Position numbers and translations under genes: made by a program
Notes under the pieces: model-generated
The model's database searches: none
Seen by the model: only the letters and a program-made list of their open reading frames with translations
What the model was told of the DNA's origin: nothing
Source of the DNA: Streptosporangium subroseum
Lineage (GTDB): Bacteria; Actinomycetota; Actinomycetes; Streptosporangiales; Streptosporangiaceae
NCBI RefSeq assembly: GCF_900188345.1
Contig: NZ_FZOD01000019.1
Span: forward strand, 1 to 64,000
Length of the DNA stretch: 64,000 bases
Reading direction: 5' to 3'
Shown here: positions 43,137-51,063 of the stretch, piece after piece
Numbering within the stretch: the first letter of the stretch is position 1
How the letters are laid out: every line of letters begins with the position of its first letter

Positions 43137-44458
43137 CGGTCAACACCTCCCATGACCGGGTCGATCGAGGCCACGGCCGAGATGACGTCGGCGATCATGC
43201 CGCCTTCGCACGTCGCGGGCATGGCCTGCAGGTTCGTGAAGGAAGGGTCGCGGAAGTGTACGCGGTAGGGGCGGGTGCCACCATCGCTGACCACGTGGGC
43301 GCCGAGCTCGCCGCGGGGCGACTCGACCGAGGCGAAGGCCTGTCCCGCCGGGACCCGGAAGCCCTCGGTCACGAGCTTGAAGTGGTGGATCAGCGCTTCC
43401 ATCGAACCGCTCATGATGTGCGCGATGTGGTCGGGCGAGTTGCCCAGGCCGTCGGGGCCGAGCGCTAGCTGCGAGGGCCAGCCGATCTTCTTGTCGTCCA
43501 CCATCACGCGGCCGTTCTTGAGCGGACCCGACAGACGGTCGAGGGCCTGCTCGATGAGCTTGAGCGACTCCTCCATCTCGTCCATCCGGACGAGATACCG
43601 GCCGTAGACGTCGGCGCTCTTCTGGGTCGGGACGTCGAACTCGTAGGTCTCGTAGCCGCAGTAGGGCTGCGACTTGCGCAGGTCCCACGGCAGGCCCGCG
43701 GCCCGCAGCATCGGGCCGGTGACACCCAGCGACATGCAGCCGGTGAGGTCGAGGTAGGCGACGTCCTTGGTGCGGGCCAGGTAGACCGGGTTCGCGTCGA
43801 GCATCTTGCGCATGTCCCTGATGCGCTTCGGCATGACCTTGAGCAGTTCGCCGACCTTGTCCACGGCACCGGCCGGCAGGTCGACGGCCACGCCGCCCGG
43901 CCGGATGTAGGCCATGTTCATGCGCAGGCCGGTGATGTACTCCATCACGTCGAGCACCATCTCGCGCTCGCGGGTCCCGAAGAGGAACGGCGTGGTCGCG
44001 CCCAGCTCCATGCCGAAGGTGCCGATGGCCACCATGTGCGAGGAGATGCGGGTGAGCTCCATCATCATCACGCGGATGGCCTGGGCTCGGTCGGGGATCC
44101 GGTCGGTGATGCCGAGCAGCTTCTCGACGCCCATGCAGTAGACGGTCTCGTTGAAGATCGGCGCAAGGTAGTCCATCCGGGTGACGAACGTGGTCCCCTG
44201 GGTCCACGTCCGGAACTCGGTGTTCTTCTCGATGCCGGTGTGCAGGTAGCCGATGACCGTGCGGGCCTCGGTGACCGTCTCGCCGTCCAGGTTCAGGATC
44301 AGGCGGAGCACTCCGTGCGTGGACGGGTGCTGCGGGCCCATGTTGATGACGAGCTGCTCGTCCTGCTGGCCGGTCAGGGTCTCGAGAAGCTCCGACCAGT
44401 CATTGCCGGAGACGGTGTAGACCTTGCCCTCGGTGGCCTCCTCATACGGAGCACTCAT
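43133..44458 (-). CDS. nuoD: NADH-quinone oxidoreductase subunit D
   Basis: 441 aa. The 49-kDa-type subunit that forms the quinone site with NuoB. NMGPQHPSTHGVLRLIL holds the quinone-ligand His; RGELGAHVVSDGG is conserved near the C-terminus. ATGA overlap with nuoC sets the start. Confidence 0.95.
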   Translation of the reverse strand: MSAPYEEATEGKVYTVSGNDWSELLETLTGQQDEQLVINMGPQHPSTHGVLRLILNLDGETVTEARTVIGYLHTGIEKNTEFRTWTQGTTFVTRMDYLAPIFNETVYCMGVEKLLGITDRIPDRAQAIRVMMMELTRISSHMVAIGTFGMELGATTPFLFGTREREMVLDVMEYITGLRMNMAYIRPGGVAVDLPAGAVDKVGELLKVMPKRIRDMRKMLDANPVYLARTKDVAYLDLTGCMSLGVTGPMLRAAGLPWDLRKSQPYCGYETYEFDVPTQKSADVYGRYLVRMDEMEESLKLIEQALDRLSGPLKNGRVMVDDKKIGWPSQLALGPDGLGNSPDHIAHIMSGSMEALIHHFKLVTEGFRVPAGQAFASVESPRGELGAHVVSDGGTRPYRVHFRDPSFTNLQAMPATCEGGMIADVISAVASIDPVMGGVDR

Positions 44459-45132
44459 TTGTAAGACCTCCTCTGGTCCGGCGCCGGGATCTCCGCGCCC
44501 CGGTATTCGACCGGGATGCCGCCGAGCGGATAGTCCTTGCGCTGGGGATGGCCGTCCCAGTCGTCGGGCATCATGATGCGGGTCAGCGCCGGGTGGCCGT
44601 CGAAGATGATCCCGAAGAAGTCCCAGGTCTCCCGCTCGTGCCAGTCGTGGGTCGGATAGACCGAGACCGTGGAGGGGATGTGCCTGTCGTCGTCGGGGCA
44701 CGACACCTCGACGCGCAGGCGCCGGTTGTGCGTGATCGAGCACAGGTGGATCACCGCGTGCAGCTCCTCACCGACGAGGTGGGGATAGTGCACGCCGGAG
44801 ACGCCGAGCGAGAGCTCGAAGCGGAGGGCGGGGTCGTCGCGCAGGATCTGGGCGACGTCCAGCAGACGCTCACGCTTCACGTGGAAGGTCAGCTCGTCCC
44901 GGTCCACGACCACACGGTCGACGGCGTCGAAGAGGTCTCCGCCGAGTGCGCGTTCCAGCTCGTCGGCGATGGTGTCGAAGTAGCCGCCGTAGGGGCGGGG
45001 ACTCGACAGCTCGGGCCTTCGCCGTACGACCAGACCGCCGTAACCGGAGGTGTCACCGGTGCCCGAGGTGCCGAACATGCCCAGGTGGGCGATCGGCTCC
45101 TCCGGGATCTCTGGGAGGTTGTCAGTACTCAT
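44455..45132 (-). CDS. nuoC: NADH-quinone oxidoreductase subunit C
   Basis: 225 aa. The 30-kDa signature is ERETWDFFGIIFDGHPALTR followed by the KDYPLGG end. It bridges NuoD and the iron-sulfur arm. The ATG at 45,132 lies 9 bp after a mini-ORF that fills the gap to nuoB. Confidence 0.95.
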   Translation of the reverse strand: MSTDNLPEIPEEPIAHLGMFGTSGTGDTSGYGGLVVRRRPELSSPRPYGGYFDTIADELERALGGDLFDAVDRVVVDRDELTFHVKRERLLDVAQILRDDPALRFELSLGVSGVHYPHLVGEELHAVIHLCSITHNRRLRVEVSCPDDDRHIPSTVSVYPTHDWHERETWDFFGIIFDGHPALTRIMMPDDWDGHPQRKDYPLGGIPVEYRGAEIPAPDQRRSYK

Positions 45133-45141
45133 ATCGCTCGC

Positions 45142-45237
45142 TTACCGCTCCTCGTTCGCTGCGCGGGCCTCGCGGGCCGCCGTACCGGAGGCACGCCCAG
45201 GGGACGCGGTCTTCACCACGCCGGGTTCGCTGTTCAT
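45142..45237 (-). CDS. 31-aa mini-ORF between nuoB and nuoC
   Basis: ATG overlaps the nuoB stop (ATGA). The peptide MNSEPGVVKTASPGRASGTA then AREARAANEER ends like the nuoG C-terminus (PGTAAVGEANEER). The GAACGAGGAGCGGTAA end carries a ribosome site, as it does before nuoH. It may be the product of repeat insertion rather than a selected gene. Confidence 0.45.
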   Translation of the reverse strand: MNSEPGVVKTASPGRASGTAAREARAANEER

Positions 45238-45785
45238 TTGGCGGTCCCCTGGTCGATCAGCGGCAGCGTCCGCAGCGCCTGCAGCTCGAGCTCGTCGATC
45301 TGCTTGACGCGGTGCGCACCGAACTTCGTGTTCTGGATCTTGTCGTGTAGCTTCACGATCGCGTCGATGAGCATCTCGGGCCGCGGCGGGCAGCCGGGCA
45401 GGTAGATGTCGACGGGGACGACGTGGTCCACGCCCTGCACGATGGCGTAGTTGTTGAACATGCCGCCGCTGGACGCGCAGACGCCCATCGCGATGACCCA
45501 CTTGGGCTCGGCCATCTGGTCGTAGATCTGGCGCAGCACCGGGGCCATCTTCTGCGACAGCCGGCCCGCCACGATCATCAGGTCGGCCTGGCGCGGAGAC
45601 GCCGAAGCGCGCTCCATGCCGAAGCGCGCCAGGTCGTGCTTGGGACCGCCCGTGGACATCAGCTCGATGGCGCAACAGGCGAGACCGAACGTCGCCGGCC
45701 ATACGGAGTTCTTACGCGCCCAGCCGGCAAGCTGCTCGACCGTGCTGAGCATGAACCCGCTCGGAAGTTTCTCTTCAAGACCCAT
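45234..45785 (-). CDS. nuoB: NADH-quinone oxidoreductase subunit B
   Basis: 183 aa. Carries the terminal [4Fe-4S] cluster N2: GLACCAIELMS, then GVCASSGG and LPGCPPRPE. It delivers electrons to the quinone at the NuoD interface. The start MGLEEKLPSG follows nuoA by 2 bp. Confidence 0.95.
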   Translation of the reverse strand: MGLEEKLPSGFMLSTVEQLAGWARKNSVWPATFGLACCAIELMSTGGPKHDLARFGMERASASPRQADLMIVAGRLSQKMAPVLRQIYDQMAEPKWVIAMGVCASSGGMFNNYAIVQGVDHVVPVDIYLPGCPPRPEMLIDAIVKLHDKIQNTKFGAHRVKQIDELELQALRTLPLIDQGTAK

Positions 45786-45787
45786 AT

Positions 45788-46147
45788 CTAGTCCCAGTCC
45801 AGACCCTTGCGGCGCCACACGTACGCGTAGGCCACGAGCACGGTGACGATGAACAGCACCATCTCGATCAACCCGAAGATTCCGAGCTGGTCGAAAGCGA
45901 CCGCCCACGGGTAGAGGAAGATGATCTCGATGTCGAACACGATGAAGAGCATCGCGGTGATCATGTATTTCAGGGGGAATCGGCCACCGCCCACGGGCTG
46001 GGGCGTCGGCTCGATACCGCATTCGTAGGCATCGAGCTTCGCGCGGTTCCAGCGCTTGGGACCGGTGAAGGGCGCGATCGTCACTGAGAAGATCGCAAAT
46101 CCCGCCGCGAGTACGGCGAGTACGAGGATGGGTGCATACAGCTCCAT
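45788..46147 (-). CDS. nuoA: NADH-quinone oxidoreductase subunit A
   Basis: 119 aa, three helices. KLDAYECGIEP is the conserved loop with the Cys seen in the deactive-state switch, and YMITAMLFIVFDIEIIFLYP has the buried acidic residues. First gene of the nuo operon proper, with a GAGGAGG site. It lies 121 bp after menJ, so it may have its own promoter or be read through from menJ. Confidence 0.95.
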   Translation of the reverse strand: MELYAPILVLAVLAAGFAIFSVTIAPFTGPKRWNRAKLDAYECGIEPTPQPVGGGRFPLKYMITAMLFIVFDIEIIFLYPWAVAFDQLGIFGLIEMVLFIVTVLVAYAYVWRRKGLDWD

Positions 46148-46268
46148 CGCTACGCCTCCTCTCCCATCTCCACGCGCGCCGGCGCGCAGCTCTGCATGTT
46201 GGTGTATTTCGCAAGTCTAGGCACGGCGATCATCGCTCTTGATTCCAGGCTCGGAGCGTTTGCTGAGG

Positions 46269-47543
46269 TCATGCCGACGGCGCAACCTTCGACAGCGCGT
46301 TGATGATGCGGTCTGACGCATCGCCTCGCCGATCGGTGAGGTTAGCAAGGAGTTTGAGTGCGAACCGCATCAGGTGGGGATGAGGCAGTGCGTGACGTGT
46401 TGCGAAGTTCATCACGCCAGGGTGCCCGATCAGCTCCACGAAGCCCCTGCCGAGGGTGAAGTAGCCGCCGTAGGCGTCCTTCAGCATCGCCGGATAAGCT
46501 CGCAGCACTCGCTCCCGCTGGGCGGGGGTCGGTCTGGCCAGCGCCTGGACGATGGCCTCGGCCGCGATGTGGCCGGTCTCCATCGCGTAGGCGATGCCCT
46601 CCCCGTTGAACGGGTTGATCATTCCCCCCGCGTCGCCGACCAGCACCAGGCCCCGCGTGTAGTGCGGCTGGCGGTTGAAGGCCATCGGCAGCGCCGCGCC
46701 CCTGATGGGGGAGGTCATGTTCTCCTCGACGTACCCCCACTCGGGGGGCATGCCCTTCACCCAGCGCTTGAGCAGGTCACGGTAGTCCATGCCCTTGAAC
46801 GCCTCGTTGGTGTTCAGCAGCCCCAGGCCCACGTTGGACGTGCCGTCGCCGACGCCGAAGATCCAGCCGTAGCCGGGCAGCAGGGTGTCTTCGTCCCACA
46901 GCTCCAGCCAGGTCTCCAGATAGTCGTCGTCGTGGCGCGGACTCGTGAAATACGTCCGTACGGCGACGCCCATCGGGCGGTCCTCGCGCTTGTGCAGCCC
47001 CATCGCCAGGGAGATCCGGGTGGAGTTGCCGTCGGCGGCGACCACCAGGCGAGATCTGTAGGAGACCTCTTCGCCGTCCTTCTTGGCGGTGACGCCGACG
47101 ATGTGACCGCTGCGGTCGAGGATCGGGGCCGTGACGTTGACGCCCTGGAGCATGCGGACACCCGCGCGCACCGCGTTGTTCGCCAGAATTTCGTCGAAGT
47201 CCTGGCGGGTGCGGACCAGTCCGAAGTCCGGGTAGCTGGAGAGCTCCGGCCAGTCAAGCTCGAAGCGCATCCCACCGCCGACGACCCGCAGGCCCTTGTT
47301 CCTGACCCAGCCGGGAGCGTCGATGTCGATCCCCATGCCGATGAGCTGCTTGACCGCTCGGGGCGTCAGCCCGTCACCGCAGACCTTCTCACGGGGAAAT
47401 GTGGTCTTCTCGAGCAACAGGACGTTGAGTCCGGCCTGTGCGAGGTGAAAAGCGGTTGTCGAACCGGCGGGCCCGGCGCCGACGACGATTACGTCGGCGT
47501 CAGCCTCAGCGACGTTCCGCTGTGTGGCGGCTGGCACGGTCAC
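46269..47543 (-). CDS. menJ: Geranylgeranyl reductase family FAD-dependent enzyme, MenJ-like
   Basis: 424 aa. FAD loop VIVVGAGPAGSTTAFHLA, FPREKVCGDGLTPRAVKQL, and the second FAD motif VLVGDAGGMINPFNGEGIAY are those of geranylgeranyl reductases. The mycobacterial MenJ saturates one double bond of the menaquinone tail; position between menG and the nuo operon strongly suggests the same job. A Rex-type operator lies 57 bp upstream of the start. Gene symbol by homology of family and context. Confidence 0.85.
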   Translation of the reverse strand: MTVPAATQRNVAEADADVIVVGAGPAGSTTAFHLAQAGLNVLLLEKTTFPREKVCGDGLTPRAVKQLIGMGIDIDAPGWVRNKGLRVVGGGMRFELDWPELSSYPDFGLVRTRQDFDEILANNAVRAGVRMLQGVNVTAPILDRSGHIVGVTAKKDGEEVSYRSRLVVAADGNSTRISLAMGLHKREDRPMGVAVRTYFTSPRHDDDYLETWLELWDEDTLLPGYGWIFGVGDGTSNVGLGLLNTNEAFKGMDYRDLLKRWVKGMPPEWGYVEENMTSPIRGAALPMAFNRQPHYTRGLVLVGDAGGMINPFNGEGIAYAMETGHIAAEAIVQALARPTPAQRERVLRAYPAMLKDAYGGYFTLGRGFVELIGHPGVMNFATRHALPHPHLMRFALKLLANLTDRRGDASDRIINALSKVAPSA

Positions 47544-47599
47544 GGGACTTGTCCTGTCCTACATGCTTTGAGGGCCTCGGAGTAAGGGGCCTTTCGTCC

Positions 47600-47619
47600 T
47601 TTGTGAAGGTCTTCACAAA
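47600..47619 (-). promoter_or_regulatory. Rex-type redox operator upstream of menJ and nuo
   Basis: TTTGTGAAGGTCTTCACAAA is a perfect inverted repeat and matches the Rex consensus TTGTGAA-N4-TTCACAA. Rex represses respiratory genes when NADH is low and releases on high NADH; nuo control by Rex is known in Streptomyces. It sits in the 148-bp gap between menG and menJ. Confidence 0.8.
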
Positions 47620-47691
47620 CTTGTCGGGCCGAAGTCTAACGCCTTTGCAGGGCAAAGTGTCAGGCGGGTACTGCTATCGCCTGCGAATCTT

Positions 47692-48417
47692 CTATGCGGG
47701 CTTATATGCGCGGTGAAGCGCCACGATCCCCAGGGCGAGGTTGCGCCAGGCGACCCGCTCCCAGCCGGCCCTTTGAATGATCTTCGCCAGGCCCGCCTGG
47801 TCCGGCCACGCTCTGATCGACTCCGCCAGATACTCATAGGAGTCATCGTTGGAACCGACCAGCTTCGCGACCTGCGGCATCAACTTCATAAGATACTCCG
47901 TGTAGACCAGGTCGAAGGACTTGATCACTGGGTGGGAGAACTCGAGGATCACCAGCCGCGCCCCCGGCTTGGCCACGCGGAGCATCTCGCGCAGCGCGTG
48001 CTCGGTGTCCTGGACGTTCCGCAGCGCCGTGGAGATGGTCACCGCGTCGAAGACCTCGTCGGCGAAGGGCAGCCTGAGCGCGTCGCCCGCGATGAAACTG
48101 ACGCCCCGCACCCCGCCGCCCGAGATGCCCGAGCCGCCTCGCCGCTTCACCCCGGTGCGCAGCATGCCGAGGGAGAAGTCCGAGGCGATCGCGCGGGCGC
48201 CGAGCGTGGTGAACGTGTCGGTGGAGGTGCCGGTGCCCGCGCCCAGGTCGAGGACCAGCTCACCGGGACCCGCGTCGACGGCCGCCGCGGTCGCCTTGCG
48301 CCACAGGCGGACCTGGCCCAAGGAGATAACGTCGTTGACCAGGTCATATCGCCGGGCCGTGCGATCGAACATCGCGGCGACCTCATGCGGTTGCTTGTCC
48401 AAAGAAGCGCGCGTCAT
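47692..48417 (-). CDS. menG: Demethylmenaquinone methyltransferase
   Basis: 241 aa. SAM site VLDLGAGTGTSTDTF, then GDALRLPFADEVFDAVTIST and LEFSHPVIKSFDLVYTEYL, the UbiE/MenG signatures. It performs the last methylation of menaquinone. The ATG at 48,417 (MTRASLDKQPHEVAAMFD) is chosen because relatives start at this point; the frame runs 33 nt further upstream. Confidence 0.93.
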   Translation of the reverse strand: MTRASLDKQPHEVAAMFDRTARRYDLVNDVISLGQVRLWRKATAAAVDAGPGELVLDLGAGTGTSTDTFTTLGARAIASDFSLGMLRTGVKRRGGSGISGGGVRGVSFIAGDALRLPFADEVFDAVTISTALRNVQDTEHALREMLRVAKPGARLVILEFSHPVIKSFDLVYTEYLMKLMPQVAKLVGSNDDSYEYLAESIRAWPDQAGLAKIIQRAGWERVAWRNLALGIVALHRAYKPA

Positions 48418-48495
48418 GCCGACAAGCCTAGGCCTGACCACACAGTCCACGGAAAGTAGTCATTCGATTACCAAGAGTCTGCTAGGAATTGTCGA

Positions 48496-49761
48496 ATGTT
48501 TGCCAGAACCGCTTCCGTGCTGGCCGCGGCCATACTTCTGATCCCTCCCGGGATCGCCGCCGCCGGCACCATCAAGCACAGCAGCGTCGTCTCGGCCAAT
48601 CCGGTGAACACCACTCCCCACGTGCTCGACGGGATCGTCAACGCCATCGCGCTGGCAGGGAACACCGTGATCATCGGCGGCTCGTTCGGCAAGGTGCGCG
48701 ACGCCGGAAGCACGACGACCCTCGAACGCGACAACATCTTCGCCTACGACCTGACCACCGGCCGGATCCTGCCCGGTTTCACGCCCTACCTCGACCGTCC
48801 GGTGCAGGCCCTGGCCGCGGGCGCGGGCGGCACCGTGTACGTGGGCGGCTCCTTCACGGCGATCGACGACGCGCAGGCCCCGGGCCTGGCCCGGCTCCGG
48901 CTGTCCGACGGTTCGCGGGTGCCCGGCTTCGGCCCGCAGATCTACGGAGGTACGGTCACCAGCTTGGCCGGGCGCGGCGGCCACCTCTACGTGGGCGGCG
49001 ACTTCACCCGGGCCGGCCACCTTTCCCGTACGGCCCTCGCCCGGCTGGACGCCGTCACCGGCGCCGTGGACCCGAGCTTCGCGATCAAGCCCGGCTCTCC
49101 GCGGGGCAGCCGTACCAAGGTCTACGCGATGTCCCTCACCACGGACCGGCTGGCGGTCGACGGCGACTTCACCACCCTCGACGGACTGTCCCGGCCGCAG
49201 CTCGGGCTGATCGACGTGACCGTCTCCCCCGCGAAGGTCGACGGTTGGCGGACCGACGCCTACGCGGGCAAATGCAAGGACGACTTCCCCAGTTACGTGC
49301 GGGGCCTGGACTTCGCCCCCGACGGCAGCTATTTCGCGGTCGTCACGACCGGCGGCCCCCTGGCCGCCCCGAAGATGTGTGACACCACCGCACGCTTCGA
49401 GACCCACGCAGGCGGCGAGGTGGACCCGACGTGGGTGAACCACACCGGAGGGGATTCCCTCTACGCGGTGGCCGCTACTGGGGCGGCCGTCTACGTGGGC
49501 GGTCACCAGCGCTGGCTGAACAATCCTCGCGGCAGGGATTCGGCGGGGCCCGGGGCCGTGGAACGGCCAGGAATCGGAGCGATCCACCCTCGCACCGGCA
49601 AGGCTCTCGCGTGGAATCCGACAAGGGAGCGAGGAATCGGTGTCAAGGCATTCCTGGCGCATCGCGGCGGATTACTCGTTGGAAGCGACACAACCCAGCT
49701 CGGTCACGAGTACCATGCCCGAGTCGGCATGTTTCCGTTGCCGATCACTCCCGATTCTTAG
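48496..49761 (+). CDS. Secreted delta-60-repeat/beta-propeller protein
   Basis: 421 aa. Signal peptide (1-23, cleaved around GIAAA-GT). The mature protein has repeated blades of the form AIALAGNTVIIGGSFGKV, ALAAGAGGTVYVGGSFTAID, SLAGRGGHLYVGGDFTRAG, and VAATGAAVYVGGHQRW. Such G-G-x-F repeats are found in delta-60 type extracellular propellers of actinomycetes. No catalytic residues are evident. It starts 78 bp from the divergent menG. Its 3' end overlaps the opposite DUF4229 gene by 17 bp. Confidence 0.82.
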   Translation: MFARTASVLAAAILLIPPGIAAAGTIKHSSVVSANPVNTTPHVLDGIVNAIALAGNTVIIGGSFGKVRDAGSTTTLERDNIFAYDLTTGRILPGFTPYLDRPVQALAAGAGGTVYVGGSFTAIDDAQAPGLARLRLSDGSRVPGFGPQIYGGTVTSLAGRGGHLYVGGDFTRAGHLSRTALARLDAVTGAVDPSFAIKPGSPRGSRTKVYAMSLTTDRLAVDGDFTTLDGLSRPQLGLIDVTVSPAKVDGWRTDAYAGKCKDDFPSYVRGLDFAPDGSYFAVVTTGGPLAAPKMCDTTARFETHAGGEVDPTWVNHTGGDSLYAVAATGAAVYVGGHQRWLNNPRGRDSAGPGAVERPGIGAIHPRTGKALAWNPTRERGIGVKAFLAHRGGLLVGSDTTQLGHEYHARVGMFPLPITPDS

Positions 49762-49942
49762 TGATTCGCTCGCTCACAGCGTCCCTCTGCTTGGAGAGCA
49801 GGACGTAACTGGCCACTCCGCTGACCAGGAACGCGGCGACCAACAAGATTAGGGGCTGGTGCAGGCCGAGGATATAGAGCACCCCCAGGCTCACGGCCAG
49901 TAGACCGACCCGGGACGCGGTGTATACGAAGACGGGATGCAC
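49745..49942 (-). CDS. DUF4229 membrane protein
   Basis: 65 aa with two hydrophobic helices (VGLLAVSLGVLYILGL and LILLVAAFLVSGVASYVLL) and a basic tail (SKQRDAVSERITKNRE). Matches the short DUF4229 family common next to menaquinone genes in actinomycetes. Function unknown. Convergent with, and slightly overlapping, the propeller gene. Confidence 0.85.
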   Translation of the reverse strand: MHPVFVYTASRVGLLAVSLGVLYILGLHQPLILLVAAFLVSGVASYVLLSKQRDAVSERITKNRE

Positions 49943-50203
49943 ACGTCAAGGCTACGTCACCCCGCTCGCTCAAGCACAGTTACGAGGGTGCGGCGGGCAC
50001 TCTTCGCATCCGGCGCGAGCGCTGCTACTGTGCCCAAGAGACCAGTTTTGTAAAGAAACACCCACGAGAGTCTCAAAGAGGCTCTATCATATAACAATCG
50101 GGCAGTCAGTCGATAACAACCCGTGATCTTTGTTGAAAACCACGGATAAATCAGGCTTCGCTCGGCACACTGGTTACCTGTCCGCCCGCTGGCAGGAAGC
50201 GGG
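49943..50203. other. Intergenic, AT-rich upstream region of bldC
   Basis: 50,040-50,160 is unusually AT-rich, which fits one or more promoters for the downstream regulator. No gene is supported. Confidence 0.5.
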
Positions 50204-50221
50204 ATGCGAGGGGGAGAGATT

Positions 50222-50443
50222 GTGGAGAGTAGCAGCGAGCGTCTGCTGACGCCCGGAGAGGTTGCCGCCCTCTTTCGGGTCGACCCAAAAACGGTTACAC
50301 GCTGGGCCGCGGCAGGCCGCATCAGCAGCATCCGTACCCCCGGAGGGCATCGGCGTTTCCGTGAGTCGGAAGTGCACGCCCTTCTGCGCGGAGAGGACGT
50401 TTTGACGGCCGAACGGCCGGCAGGCGAGTCCCCGCGCGTTTGA
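50222..50443 (+). CDS. bldC: BldC-type MerR-like DNA-binding regulator
   Basis: 73 aa. LLTPGEVAALFRVDPKTVTR followed by WAAAGRISSIRTPGGHRRF is nearly the complete BldC winged helix. BldC controls the timing of differentiation in Streptomyces and binds cooperatively to direct repeats. GTG at 50,222 is chosen: GGGGGAGAG lies just upstream and the length matches BldC (about 68 aa). An in-frame ATG 18 nt earlier is less likely. Confidence 0.9.
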   Translation: MESSSERLLTPGEVAALFRVDPKTVTRWAAAGRISSIRTPGGHRRFRESEVHALLRGEDVLTAERPAGESPRV

Positions 50444-50584
50444 CGACTTATGCCGTCACACCTCGGTGATCCTGCGCGCCTTACCCGGAAGCCGCAGGGT
50501 CACCGTGGAGTCGTGATCGCCACGCTCCGCGTCGCGATGGTGACCTCCCCCGTCACCCGTCCGCATGTCTCCCCCCGGATCACC

Positions 50585-50790
50585 GCCCCACACGGACCTG
50601 AGAGTCCACGAGCACACTCCCTCCGCCGACCTGAGAGTCCGCGAGGCACCCCCCATCCGGCCTGAAGTCCGCGTGCGTCCCCCGCCGACCCGAGGCCCGC
50701 GCCCCCCCACCGGCCTGAGACCTGGACCGGACGGAAATCCGGACCGATCACCCAAGGTCCGCGCCCCCGCCGGTCTGAGAGCGTCTGAGC
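50585..50790. repeat. Degenerate ~33-bp tandem repeat between bldC and the next gene
   Basis: GACCTGAGAGTCC-like units begin near 50,595, 50,628, 50,659, 50,687, 50,712 and 50,772, with C-rich spacers. The gap of about 370 bp between bldC and the gene at 50,814 holds nothing else. Unit similarity falls across the array. Confidence 0.7.
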
Positions 50791-50813
50791 ACCCTCACGG
50801 CTCCACGTCGGCT

Positions 50814-51053
50814 CTAGCTGTCCTGCTCCGCTTTGAAGGCCAGGAACTCCCGCTCCAACTCGTCGTTCTCCTCCAGCCAGCGCCGGCGGCGCTCGGCCGA
50901 TTCCTCCTCCGTGAGCGACTCGGGTAGCCAGCGGTCGTAGTCGGGATCCCCCGGGGAGATCTCCACGTACGCGTTGCCGATCAGACGCCCGTCATCGCTG
51001 GACAGGCTCTGTGGCACCCGCAGAGTCCCGTCAGCGAGCCGGATGACGTACAT
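50814..51053 (-). CDS. Conserved small acidic protein, unknown function
   Basis: 79 aa. MYVIRLADGTLRVPQSL then YVEISPGDPDYDRWLPESL, and a charged helix (EESAERRRRWLEENDELERE). The type is familiar from actinomycete genomes but unnamed. It lies 10 bp downstream of a metallopeptidase gene on the same strand, so the two form an operon, which hints at a regulatory or partner role. Confidence 0.7.
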   Translation of the reverse strand: MYVIRLADGTLRVPQSLSSDDGRLIGNAYVEISPGDPDYDRWLPESLTEEESAERRRRWLEENDELEREFLAFKAEQDS

Positions 51054-51063
51054 CCCAGATCAC

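Noticed and set aside
46148..46268. A second Rex site directly before nuoA (TTGCGAAATACACCAA on the minus strand)
   Set aside because: Only one half resembles the consensus; the other half does not match, so it was not called.
50040..50160. Possible tRNA or small RNA in the AT-rich patch before bldC
   Set aside because: No cloverleaf or clear hairpin set could be drawn; more simply promoter DNA.
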